In this document: positions 1 to 7,878 of the stretch, piece after piece
How the letters are laid out: the number at the start of each line of letters is the position of its first letter
Numbering within the stretch: the stretch's first letter is position 1
NCBI RefSeq assembly: GCF_004803895.1
Contig: NZ_CP021978.1
Span: forward strand, 2,604,001-2,668,000
DNA length: 64,000 nucleotides
Source: Streptomyces hawaiiensis
Lineage (GTDB): Bacteria; Actinomycetota; Actinomycetes; Streptomycetales; Streptomycetaceae
Direction: 5' to 3'
Translations under genes and position numbers: made by a program
Notes under the pieces: generated by a model
Seen by the model: the letters and a program-made list of their open reading frames with translations, nothing else
Told to the model about the DNA's origin: nothing
The model's database searches: none

Positions 1-1134
1 CACCGTGTAGGCCAGCGACGCCACGGCCAGGCCGAGGACGGCCAGGGCCACACCGGCCAGGGCCGGGGAGGTGACGCCGAAGCCCGCGGCCAGGGCGAGG
101 CCGCCGATCCAGGCGCCGCCGGCGTTGGCCAGGTTGAAGGCGGCCTGGTTGGCCGAGGAGGCCAGGGACGGGGCCGAGGAGGCCTTCTCCATGACCATCA
201 GCTGGAGCGGGGAGCCGGTGGCGAAGGCGGCCATGCCGAGCAGGATCACGGCCACGGCGGCCGTGAGCTCCGTGCGCATCAGCAGCGGGAACAGTGCCAG
301 GACCGCCACCAGGGAGGCGAGGCCGCCGAACAGCGTGCCGCGCAGGGAGTGGTCGGCCAGGCGGCCGCCCAGCAGGTTGCCGGCGGTCGCGCCGACGCCG
401 AACAGCGCCAGCAGCAGGGTGACGCTGGCGTCGGCGTAGCCGGCGGCGTCCGTGAGCATCGGCGTGATGTAGCTGTAGGCCGAGAACAGGGCACCGAAGC
501 CCGCGACGGTCGTGCCGAGCGACAGCCAGACCGGCACGGAGCGCAGGGCGGCGAGTTCGCCGCGCAGGCCCCGGGCGGTGGTGTGCTCGTGGTCCTGCGG
601 GATGAGGAACGCGAGCGCGGCGATCGCCACCAGGCCGATGGCGCTGACGCCGAGGAAGGTCGCCCTCCAGCCGAGGTTCTGGCCCATCAGGGTCGCGACC
701 GGCACGCCCGCGACGTTCGCGACCGTCAGGCCGAGGAACATCAGCGAGACCGAGCGCGCCTTGCGCTCGGGGGCGACCATGCTCGTCGCGACGACGGCGC
801 CCACGCCGAAGAAGGCGCCGTGCGGCAGACCGCTCAGGAAGCGGGCGGCCAGCAGCCAGCCGTTGTCGGGCGCGAGGGCCGACAGGGCGTTGCCCACGAC
901 GAACAGCCCCATCAGGCCGATCAGGACCGTGCGCCGGGACATCTTCGCGGTGAGCGCGGCCAGCAGCGGGGCACCGATGACCACGCCCAGCGCGTACGCC
1001 GACACCAGATGGCCGGCGCTGGGTATCGAGATGTTCAGATCGTCCGCGACATCGGGCAGCAGCCCCATCATCACGAACTCGGTCGTACCGATGCCGAAGG
1101 CGCCCACGGCGAGGGCGAGCAGGGCCAGGGGCAT
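1..1134 (-). CDS. MFS transporter, DHA1-type exporter (C-terminus cut by window edge)
   Basis: The minus-strand frame opens with ATG at 1132-1134 and runs off the left edge without a stop, giving about 378 residues of an integral membrane protein. It starts MPLALLALAVGAFGIGTTEF and has the loop RLADHSLRGTLFGG and roughly a dozen hydrophobic stretches, as in 12-TM major facilitator drug or sugar efflux proteins (AraJ/Cmx type). The substrate is unknown. Only the last helix or two should be missing. Nested inverted repeats lie just upstream of the start (1148-1199). Family call is firm, function is not. Confidence 0.85.
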   Translation of the reverse strand, partial: MPLALLALAVGAFGIGTTEFVMMGLLPDVADDLNISIPSAGHLVSAYALGVVIGAPLLAALTAKMSRRTVLIGLMGLFVVGNALSALAPDNGWLLAARFLSGLPHGAFFGVGAVVATSMVAPERKARSVSLMFLGLTVANVAGVPVATLMGQNLGWRATFLGVSAIGLVAIAALAFLIPQDHEHTTARGLRGELAALRSVPVWLSLGTTVAGFGALFSAYSYITPMLTDAAGYADASVTLLLALFGVGATAGNLLGGRLADHSLRGTLFGGLASLVAVLALFPLLMRTELTAAVAVILLGMAAFATGSPLQLMVMEKASSAPSLASSANQAAFNLANAGGAWIGGLALAAGFGVTSPALAGVALAVLGLAVASLAYTV

Positions 1135-1147
1135 GAAGGAGCCTTTC

Positions 1148-1199
1148 GAGACTTGCTTGGAGATCCGTACGCGTATGTTCAAGTACGGAACAAAGTCTC
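1148..1199. promoter_or_regulatory. Nested inverted repeats upstream of the MFS gene
   Basis: CCGTAC (1165-1170) pairs with GTACGG (1183-1188), and an outer arm GAGACTT (1148-1154) pairs with AAGTCTC (1193-1199). The element lies 14-65 bp upstream of the exporter start, where a repressor operator would be expected. No adjacent regulator gene is visible, so the binding protein is unknown. Confidence 0.4.
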
Positions 1200-1270
1200 T
1201 CAGGCGCACTATTCCACGCGGTGACGCCGAGGTTGCCGATTTCTGACGGAACTGCCCTGACCAGCGGTTT

Positions 1271-2323
1271 TCAGGAGCCGCTTGTGGTGACCCTCACACG
1301 GGCCGCGACCGGCAGATGGTCGCTGCCCGTCTGCGGGAGGGTCCACGAACTCTCCGGCTTCAGACCCCGGACCATGATCTGGTCGATGCGCGCCATCGGG
1401 AACGACGCGGGCCAGCTGAAGCCGAAGCCGTTGCCGGCCGCGCCCTGCGTGGAGCGCATCTGGGAGGTGACGGCGTTGAGCGCGCGGTCGTTCATCGTGC
1501 CGTTCAGGTCGCCGAGCAGGACGACGTTCTTCAGCGGTTCGTGGGCGATGGCCTCGCCGAGGTAGTCGGCGCTCCGGTCGCGCTGCCGAGCCGTGAAGCC
1601 GGCCTCCATCTTCACGCGCACGGACGGCAGATGGGCGACGTAGACCGCGATCTGCCCGGACGGTGCGGTCACGGTGGCACGCATCGCGCGCGTCCAGCCC
1701 ATGTCGAGGTCGACGTCCCGCACGCCGCTCAGCGGGTACTTGCTCCACACACCGACCGTGCCCTGCACCGAGTGGTAGCGGTACGTCGACGCCAGCGCCT
1801 TCTCGTACGTCGGGACCTCGGCCGGCGTCAGCTCCTCCAGGGCCAGCACGTCCGCGCCGGAGGCGGCCACGTCACGGGCGGTGCCGGCCGGGTCCGGGTT
1901 GTCGGCGTTGACGTTGTGCGTGACCACCGTGAGGTCGCCGCCGGTCGCGGTCTTGTCGCTGACCTGGCCGCCGAAGAGGTTCAGCCAGACCACGGACGGC
2001 AGCACCAGCGCGATCAGCGCGGTCGCGGACCTGCGGACCAGGGCGAGGACGAGCAGCACCGGGACGAGGAGCCCCAGCCAGGGCAGGAACGTCTCGATGA
2101 GGCTGCCCAGGTTGCCGATCGTGTTCGGGATGCGCGAGTGCAGCACCATCACCAGGGCCAGCAGCACCGCGCACGCGGCGACGACCAGTCCGCGCCGCCA
2201 GATCTGCGGATCGCCCCGCCAGGAGCCCGCCAGCCGGTCGAACAGGCGCCGAAGCCGGGTTCTCTGGTGCTCGGGCCCCGAGCCGCCGTTGTCCGTCTCC
2301 GTCATGTACGCCTGCTGCGCCAT
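1271..2323 (-). CDS. Endonuclease/exonuclease/phosphatase family membrane protein
   Basis: 350 residues. After a charged N-terminus there are about three hydrophobic helices (residues 45-130), then an EEP fold domain from about residue 150. Family landmarks include THNVNADN, LEELTP, LLGDLNGTMND and a terminal GSDHLPV, which carry the metal ligands and the catalytic His. Such proteins hydrolyse phosphodiester or phosphomonoester bonds; in this membrane-anchored subfamily the catalytic domain probably faces outward and the substrate is unknown. A second ATG at 2305 (MTETDNGG) is an equally possible start. Confidence 0.85.
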   Translation of the reverse strand: MAQQAYMTETDNGGSGPEHQRTRLRRLFDRLAGSWRGDPQIWRRGLVVAACAVLLALVMVLHSRIPNTIGNLGSLIETFLPWLGLLVPVLLVLALVRRSATALIALVLPSVVWLNLFGGQVSDKTATGGDLTVVTHNVNADNPDPAGTARDVAASGADVLALEELTPAEVPTYEKALASTYRYHSVQGTVGVWSKYPLSGVRDVDLDMGWTRAMRATVTAPSGQIAVYVAHLPSVRVKMEAGFTARQRDRSADYLGEAIAHEPLKNVVLLGDLNGTMNDRALNAVTSQMRSTQGAAGNGFGFSWPASFPMARIDQIMVRGLKPESSWTLPQTGSDHLPVAARVRVTTSGS

Positions 2324-2502
2324 ACCGTCGCCTCACCGCCTGCCGTGCACACCATCGCCCCCGTGTCTTTACGACCCTAGGGGATGATCCGTTCCGTTCC
2401 CGCCGTCCTTCGACGGCCGTACGGGGGCGATGACGTTCGAGTCCCCACGGCGAGTTCCGGGCACGCCCGTCGAAAGCGCCGTCTGTGACGAAACGCGCAC
2501 AC

Positions 2503-3141
2503 TCACCCGGGCCGGTGCGGCTCGGAACCGACAGGACGCAGGCCTTCGAGAAGGGTGTCGACGATCTGCGCGGCGAGGTCGTCGGGGAGGTCGTCGTCCG
2601 GGTGCAGTACGGAACGCAGGAGCATCGGGCCGACGAACAGGTCGTAGAGCAGTTCGAGGTCGAGGTCCGTGCGCAGTTCACCGTTGTCCCGGCCGCGGCG
2701 CAGGACCTCCGTGCCGAGCCGGCGGCGCGGGGCGACGACCGTGGCGTGGTACGCCGCCCAGACCTTCGGGCTGCTCTTCATCTGGGCGTGCACGCTGTGC
2801 AGGATCGCCGACGAGCGGTTGGCCAGACCCCGTTGGCGCGCCTGCTCCAGCAGGGCCACGATGTCGTCGCGCATGGAGGTGCCGGGGAGCGGGAGAGCGG
2901 CGGGTTCGGCGGCGCGCACGACGTCGACGAAGAGTTCCTCCTTGCCGCTCCAGCGGCGGTAGATCGTGGCCTTGCCGACGCCGGCGGTGCGGGCGACGCG
3001 CTCGATGGACAGCTCCGCGAGGGGCACGCCGTCCTCCAGGAGCCTCATCACGCCCTCGATGATGGCGCGTTCGACGGCCTCGCTTCTGGGGCGGCCCCTC
3101 TGCGGACCGTCGTGCGGGGTGTGCCGTTCGGTGAGGCTCAC
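2503..3141 (-). CDS. TetR/AcrR family transcriptional regulator
   Basis: About 212 residues from the GTG at 3139-3141, which has AAGGGA about 9 bp upstream; the open frame extends further but that part is non-coding in character. The N-terminal HTH is ELSIERVARTAGVGKATIYR followed by WSGKEELFVDVV, typical of TetR. The C-terminal ligand-binding half is unassigned. The gene lies 47 bp downstream of the MFS exporter gene on the same strand, so the two are probably one operon with the regulator repressing it through the palindrome at 4814-4832. Confidence 0.9.
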   Translation of the reverse strand: MSLTERHTPHDGPQRGRPRSEAVERAIIEGVMRLLEDGVPLAELSIERVARTAGVGKATIYRRWSGKEELFVDVVRAAEPAALPLPGTSMRDDIVALLEQARQRGLANRSSAILHSVHAQMKSSPKVWAAYHATVVAPRRRLGTEVLRRGRDNGELRTDLDLELLYDLFVGPMLLRSVLHPDDDLPDDLAAQIVDTLLEGLRPVGSEPHRPG

Positions 3142-3188
3142 GCGCTGCGTCCCTTCTCGACCCGGTGTCGCCGCATTCTCCCGCAGGC

Positions 3189-4789
3189 CTACGAGCCCGT
3201 GTGCGACAACTCCTTCTCCTCCTCGGCCCGCTGCGGCGCCGAAGGCTTCCCCGGCAGGAACAGCGCCACGACGACCGCGCCGATCAGGGCGACGCCCGCG
3301 CCCCACAGGGCGGTGATGTGCATCGCGTGCAGGAACGCGTCGTAGGCCGGGGTGACGAGGGACTCGCCCTGCGGGCCCAGCCGGTCCGCGATGCCGAGGG
3401 TGGCCTCGATGGACTCCCCCGCGGTGTGGCGCAGGGCCGGGGCAGGGCGCCGAGCTTGTCCTCGATGCCCGTGCGGTACGCCGTGGACAGCACCGAGCCG
3501 AGGACGGCGATGCCGAGGGCGCCGCCGACCTGCCGGAAGGTGTTGCTGAGCGCGGAGGCGGAGCCGGCCTTCTCGCGGGGCAGGGCCTGCATGATGACGA
3601 CGCTGACCGGCGTCATGATGTGCGCCATGCCGGTGCCCATGAGGAAGAAGATCACTTCCAGGATCCAGATGGGCGTGTCGGCCTCCAGGGTTGCGAAGGC
3701 GGCCAGCGTGGCGGCGATGACGAGCAGTCCGGCCGTGGTCGTGGCCTTGTTGCCGAAGCGGTCGACCACCAGCCGGGCGCGCGGCGCGAAGATCATCTGG
3801 GAGGCGGCCAGCGGCAGCATCAGCAGACCGGTCTGCAGCGGCGAGTAGCCGCGCACGCTCTGCGTGTAGAAGACGGAGAAGAAGGTCACGCCCATCAGCG
3901 CGAAGAAGACCAGCGCGATGGCGGCGACGGCGGCCGAGAAGACCTTGTTCTGGAAGTACGTCACGTCGATCGAAGGGTGGTCGCTGCGCTTTTCGAACAC
4001 GACGAAGGCGACGAGCACGGCGAGTCCGGAGCCGATCGTCGCCAGCACGGTGGCGTCGGTGAAGTCGGCGAGCTGGCCGCCCTTGATGATGCCGTAGACG
4101 AGCAGCACCAGGCCGACGACGGACAGCACGACGCCGACGGGGTCGACCCGGCCGGGGTTCGGGTCGCGCGAGTCGGGCACCAGCCAGAGCATCAGGGCGA
4201 GCGCGAGCAGCACGATCGGCACGTTGACGAGGAAGACCGAGCCCCACCAGAAGTGGTCGAGCAGCACGCCGCCGGTGATCGGGCCGATGGCGATGGCCAG
4301 GCCGACGCCGCCCGCCCAGATACCGATGGCCTTCGGCTGCTCCTCGCGCTCGAAGACGTTCATGAGGACGGCGAGGGTGGCGGGCATGACGAACGCGGCA
4401 CCCAAGCCCATCACGGCCCGGAAGGTGATCAGCTCGCCCGGCGAGCCGGAGAACGCGGCGAACGCGGAGCCGATGCCGAACACGACGAGCCCGCCGATCA
4501 GCACCTTCTTGCGCCCCAGCCGGTCCCCGAGCAGCCCGGCGGTGAACAGCAGGCCCGCGAAGACGAGGGTGTAGGCGTTGATCGCCCATTCCAGCTCGCC
4601 CTGCGTGGCGCCCAGGCCGGTCGGGGCCGGGGTGGAGATCGTCTTGATGGCGACGTTCAGGATCGAGTTGTCGAGCACGACGATCAGCAGGCTCAGCATC
4701 AGCACGCCGAGGATCGCCCAGCGGCGCCGGTGCACCGCTTCCGGTATGCGCGGGCCGGTGGGGGCGGCCGGGGCGGCAGGGGTAGTCAT
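3189..4789 (-). pseudogene. DHA2-family (EmrB/QacA) MFS drug exporter, interrupted by one frameshift
   Basis: The ATG at 4787-4789 opens a 14-TM exporter frame ([29 protein letters not shown]). The frame stays good to about [10 protein letters not shown], then turns to junk. The proper C-terminus ([15 protein letters not shown] through the last helix to [11 protein letters not shown]) continues in the neighbouring frame to the stop at 3189. One extra base in the GGGG run at 3439-3442 restores a 533-residue protein. All motifs are otherwise intact, so this is either a recent mutation or a sequencing error. The gene is probably the first of an operon with the TetR gene. Function is proton-driven export of a toxic compound; substrate unknown. 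Confidence 0.85.
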
Positions 4790-4813
4790 GACGTCGAGAC
4801 TAGAACCATTTCG

Positions 4814-4832
4814 ATACGAGACCGTCTCGTAT
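4814..4832. promoter_or_regulatory. 19-bp perfect palindrome, likely TetR operator
   Basis: ATACGAGACCGTCTCGTAT is a perfect 9+1+9 inverted repeat, ending 25 bp before the exporter ATG. Position, length and an exporter-TetR operon just downstream fit an autoregulated TetR operator. Its core GAGACCGTCT recurs at the start of the ABC exporter gene (6005-6014). Confidence 0.75.
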
Positions 4833-4913
4833 TGGAATACTCTTACCGGGGTCTTACGCAGCGCCCGCTTCCGGGTTCCGGGCGGAACTCACAGGGGCTC
4901 CCCTAGCCGTCGA

Positions 4914-4928
4914 TGGCACGAGGTGCCA
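4914..4928. promoter_or_regulatory. Small palindrome upstream of panB
   Basis: TGGCAC-GAG-GTGCCA is a perfect 6+3+6 inverted repeat 62 bp upstream of the panB ATG. It could be an operator for panB or merely a hairpin; no regulator can be named. Confidence 0.3.
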
Positions 4929-4990
4929 CCATGGACGTGGTCCGGGGACGCCGTCAGGGCGCCTCGAGATGACGTGTTAGGAGCCGTGCA

Positions 4991-5866
4991 ATGACGCAGC
5001 TTCCGGCTGCCCAGAATGCTCAGATCAAGAGCTCCGACAGCGGCAAGGCGCTGTACGGGGGCAAGGGCACCCGCCGTATCACCGTGCGCGACATCGCCGC
5101 CGCCAAGGAGCGCGGCGAGAAGTGGCCGATGCTCACCGCGTACGACGCGATGACCGCGTCCGTCTTCGACGAGGCCGGCATCCCGGTGATGCTCGTCGGC
5201 GACTCGGCGGGCAACTGCCACCTCGGGTACGAGACGACCGTGCCCGTCACCCTCGACGAGATGACGATGCTGTCGGCGGCGGTCGTACGGGGCACCTCGC
5301 GTGCCCTGATCGTCGGCGACCTGCCCTTCGGCTCCTACCAGGAGGGTCCGGTGCAGGCGCTGCGCTCGGCGACCCGGCTGGTGAAGGAGGCGGGCGTGCA
5401 GGCCGTGAAGCTGGAGGGGGGCGAGCGGTCGCACGAACAGATCCGGCTGCTCGTCGAGTCCGGCATCCCGGTCATGGCGCACATCGGCCTGACCCCGCAG
5501 TCGGTCAACGCGATGGGCTACCGCGTGCAGGGGCGGGGCGAGGAGGCGGCCCAGCAGCTGCTGCGGGACGCCAAGGCCGTACAGGACGCGGGCGCGTTCG
5601 CGGTGGTCCTGGAGCTGGTTCCCGCGGAGCTGGCCGCCGAGGTGACCCGGGTGCTGCACATCCCGACCGTCGGGATCGGCGCGGGCCCCGAGACCGACGC
5701 GCAGGTGCTGGTGTGGACCGACATGCTGGGTCTGACCGGCGGGCGCGTGCCGAAGTTCGTGAAGCAGTACGCCAACCTGCGTGAGGTCATGGGCAACGCG
5801 GTGAAGGCGTTCGCCGACGAGGTCGTCGGCGGAACGTTCCCGCAGGAGGAGAACTCCGTCCACTAG
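4991..5866 (+). CDS. panB: 3-methyl-2-oxobutanoate hydroxymethyltransferase
   Basis: 291 residues. It transfers a hydroxymethyl group from 5,10-methylene-tetrahydrofolate to 2-oxoisovalerate, the first committed step of pantothenate and CoA synthesis, in the cytoplasm. Landmarks are TVRDIAAAKERGEKWPMLTAYD, the metal-site VGDSAGN, GDLPFGSY and VKLEGG, with the C-terminal TVGIGAGPETDAQVLVWTDM. AGGAG lies about 8 bp before the ATG. Length matches the family, plus a short actinobacterial N-terminal extension. A strong hairpin follows the stop. Confidence 0.97.
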   Translation: MTQLPAAQNAQIKSSDSGKALYGGKGTRRITVRDIAAAKERGEKWPMLTAYDAMTASVFDEAGIPVMLVGDSAGNCHLGYETTVPVTLDEMTMLSAAVVRGTSRALIVGDLPFGSYQEGPVQALRSATRLVKEAGVQAVKLEGGERSHEQIRLLVESGIPVMAHIGLTPQSVNAMGYRVQGRGEEAAQQLLRDAKAVQDAGAFAVVLELVPAELAAEVTRVLHIPTVGIGAGPETDAQVLVWTDMLGLTGGRVPKFVKQYANLREVMGNAVKAFADEVVGGTFPQEENSVH

Positions 5867-5882
5867 AGCCACCGCGGTACCA

Positions 5883-5923
5883 CGGACAGCCCGCCGGCCT
5901 TCCCCCAGCCGGCGGGCTGTCCG
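5883..5923 (+). terminator. Strong hairpin terminator after panB
   Basis: A 16-bp perfect stem (CGGACAGCCCGCCGGC at 5883-5898 with its complement at 5908-5923) encloses a 9-nt loop 16 bp after the panB stop. There is no T-run, as is common for actinobacterial terminators. Confidence 0.8.
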
Positions 5924-5967
5924 CTTGTGCCGGGACCCACCGGCTCCGCCGGAACCACCGACAGCGG

Positions 5968-5996
5968 GTGTCGGCGGCTTGTCGGTGATTTGTCGG
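5968..5996 (+). promoter_or_regulatory. Three 11-bp-phased heptamers, SARP-type binding site
   Basis: GTGTCGG (5968-5974), TTGTCGG (5979-5985) and TTGTCGG (5990-5996) are direct repeats at exactly 11-bp period with 4-bp spacers. This is the known layout of SARP regulator sites just upstream of a promoter. The repeats lie 24 bp before the ABC exporter start, and a SARP-family gene is the next gene after the exporter operon. Confidence 0.6.
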
Positions 5997-6003
5997 TGGG
6001 GCC

Positions 6004-6020
6004 TGAGACCGTCTGTCTCA
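6004..6020. promoter_or_regulatory. Inverted repeat over the ABC exporter start codon
   Basis: TGAGAC-CGTCT-GTCTCA is a perfect 6+5+6 inverted repeat whose last base is the A of the ATG. The core GAGACCGTCT is shared with the palindrome at 4814-4832, so the same TetR protein might bind both. Confidence 0.45.
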
Positions 6021-7039
6021 TGACGCGAATCGACACACGAACCGGCGGCGCCGCTGTCACCGTGCGGGGGCTGGTGAAGCACTACGGGGAGACCAAGGCG
6101 CTGGACGGGGTCGACCTGGAGGTGCGGGAGGGCACCGTGATGGGGGTGCTCGGGCCGAACGGGGCCGGGAAGACCACCCTCGTGCGGATCCTGTCCACGC
6201 TGCTCGCCCCCGACTCGGGGCAGGCCACGGTGGCCGGGTACGACGTCGTACGGCAGCCGCGGCACCTGCGGCGGGTGATAGGGCTCACCGGGCAGTACGC
6301 CTCCGTCGACGAGAAGCTGCCCGGCTGGGAGAACCTGTACATGATCGGCCGACTGCTCGACCTGCCCCGCAAGGAGGCCCGCGCGCGTGCCGACGCGCTG
6401 CTGGAGCGGTTCTCGCTGACCGACGCCGCCAAACGGCCCGCCAGCACCTACTCCGGCGGTATGCGGCGGCGGCTGGACCTGGCCGCCTCGATGATCGGGC
6501 GGCCGGCCGTCCTCTTCCTCGACGAACCGACCACCGGCCTCGACCCGCGCACCCGCAACGAGGTGTGGGACGAGGTCAAGTCCATGGTCGGCGACGGCGT
6601 GACCGTGCTGCTGACCACGCAGTACATGGAGGAGGCCGAGCAGCTCGCCTCCGAGCTGACCGTCGTCGACAAGGGCAAGGTCGTCGCGGGCGGGCGTATC
6701 GAGGAGCTCAAGGCCAAGGTCGGCGGGCGGACCCTGCGGATCCGGCCGGCCGACGCCGTGCACCTGCGGCCACTGGCCGGGTACCTGGACGATCTCGGCA
6801 TCACCGGGCTCGCGACCACCACCGTGGACACCGACTCCGGCACCCTCCTCGTCCCGATCCTCAGCGACGAGCAGCTGACCGCCGTCGTGGGCGCCGTCAC
6901 GTCCCGCGGCATCACGCTCGCCGCCGTCACCACCGAACTGCCCAGCCTGGACGAGGTGTTCCTGTCCCTCACCGGCCACCGTGCCAGTGCCCCGCAGGAC
7001 ACCGCGCCCGCCGAGGACCGCGAGGAAGTCGCCGTATGA
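6020..7039 (+). CDS. ABC exporter ATP-binding subunit (DrrA-like)
   Basis: 339 residues from the ATG at 6020; the upstream part of the open frame is non-coding. Walker A GPNGAGKTT, signature YSGGMRRRLDLA, Walker B AVLFLDEPTTGLD and the D-loop are all present, and the C-terminal extension after residue 220 is typical of daunorubicin-resistance type (DrrA) ATPases. Its stop overlaps the next start (ATGA), so it is translationally coupled to the permease. It should power export of a hydrophobic compound. Phased heptamers and an inverted repeat lie directly upstream. Confidence 0.93.
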   Translation: MTRIDTRTGGAAVTVRGLVKHYGETKALDGVDLEVREGTVMGVLGPNGAGKTTLVRILSTLLAPDSGQATVAGYDVVRQPRHLRRVIGLTGQYASVDEKLPGWENLYMIGRLLDLPRKEARARADALLERFSLTDAAKRPASTYSGGMRRRLDLAASMIGRPAVLFLDEPTTGLDPRTRNEVWDEVKSMVGDGVTVLLTTQYMEEAEQLASELTVVDKGKVVAGGRIEELKAKVGGRTLRIRPADAVHLRPLAGYLDDLGITGLATTTVDTDSGTLLVPILSDEQLTAVVGAVTSRGITLAAVTTELPSLDEVFLSLTGHRASAPQDTAPAEDREEVAV

Positions 7040-7857
7040 GTGCCACCGCCCTTTCCACTCCCGCGTCGACCGACGACGCCCGTATCTCACTGCGCGGGCA
7101 TCTGCGGCACACCGGGGCCCTCGTCCGCCGCAATCTGCTGTGGATCCGCCAGGACCCGGAGTCGATGGCCGACGCACTGCTGATGCCGGTCATCTTCACC
7201 CTGCTGTTCGTGTTCGTGTTCGGCGGCTCGATCGGGCAGGCGCTGGGCGGCGGGCAGGACCAGTACGTGCAGTACGTGATCCCCGGCATGATCGCGATGA
7301 TGAGCATGACGCTGTCCCAGGGCGTCGGCACCGGCTTCAGCCAGGACTTCAACTCCGGTGTCATGGACCGCTTCCGGTCCCTGCCCATCGGGCGCGGCTC
7401 GGTGCTGTTCGCGAAGATCTCCGTGGAACTGCTGCGGATGCTGTTCGCGACCACCGTGCTGATGATCGTCTCCGTGGCGGTCGGGTTCGAGATCACCAAC
7501 TGGCCCGGGCTGTTCGCGGCCGTGGCGCTGTCCACGGCGTTCGCCTCGTCGATCATGTGGGTGTTCCTCACCCTGGGCGTGATCATGAAGAGCGCGCAGT
7601 CCGTACAGGCGATGGGCTTCCTGGTGCTGTTCCCGCTCCAGTTCGGCTCGTCGATCTTCGCGCCGACGACGTCGATGCCGGGCTGGCTGCAGGCCTTCAC
7701 CGACTACAACCCGCTGTCCACGCTCGCGGACGCCGCGCGCGGTCTGATGGTGGGCGGGCCGGTCGCGCACGACCTGTGGGTGACGCTCGGCTGGTCGGTG
7801 GCCATCACGGCCGTGATGGCGCCCGTCGCGATCCACAAGTTCCGGACCAAGAGCTGA
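7036..7857 (+). CDS. ABC-2 type exporter permease (DrrB-like)
   Basis: 273 residues. The ATG overlaps the ATPase stop by 4 bp. Six hydrophobic segments with QYVIPGMIAMMSMT and MDRFRSLPIGRGSVL match the ABC-2 (DrrB) permease family, and the C-terminal TDYNPLSTLADAARGL is a family hallmark. It forms the membrane half of the exporter encoded with the preceding gene. It is convergent with the SARP gene, with 21 bp between the stops. Confidence 0.93.
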   Translation: MSATALSTPASTDDARISLRGHLRHTGALVRRNLLWIRQDPESMADALLMPVIFTLLFVFVFGGSIGQALGGGQDQYVQYVIPGMIAMMSMTLSQGVGTGFSQDFNSGVMDRFRSLPIGRGSVLFAKISVELLRMLFATTVLMIVSVAVGFEITNWPGLFAAVALSTAFASSIMWVFLTLGVIMKSAQSVQAMGFLVLFPLQFGSSIFAPTTSMPGWLQAFTDYNPLSTLADAARGLMVGGPVAHDLWVTLGWSVAITAVMAPVAIHKFRTKS

Positions 7858-7878
7858 CCGGACGGCGCACGGTCCGCG

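Noticed and set aside
349..1224. Long plus-strand ORF opposite the MFS gene
   Set aside because: Antisense shadow: Arg/Gly/His-rich, no ribosome site, while the minus frame encodes a clear 12-TM transporter.
4889..7177. 762-codon minus-strand ORF over panB and the ABC ATPase
   Set aside because: Lies opposite two well-supported genes and has shadow composition; no domain visible.
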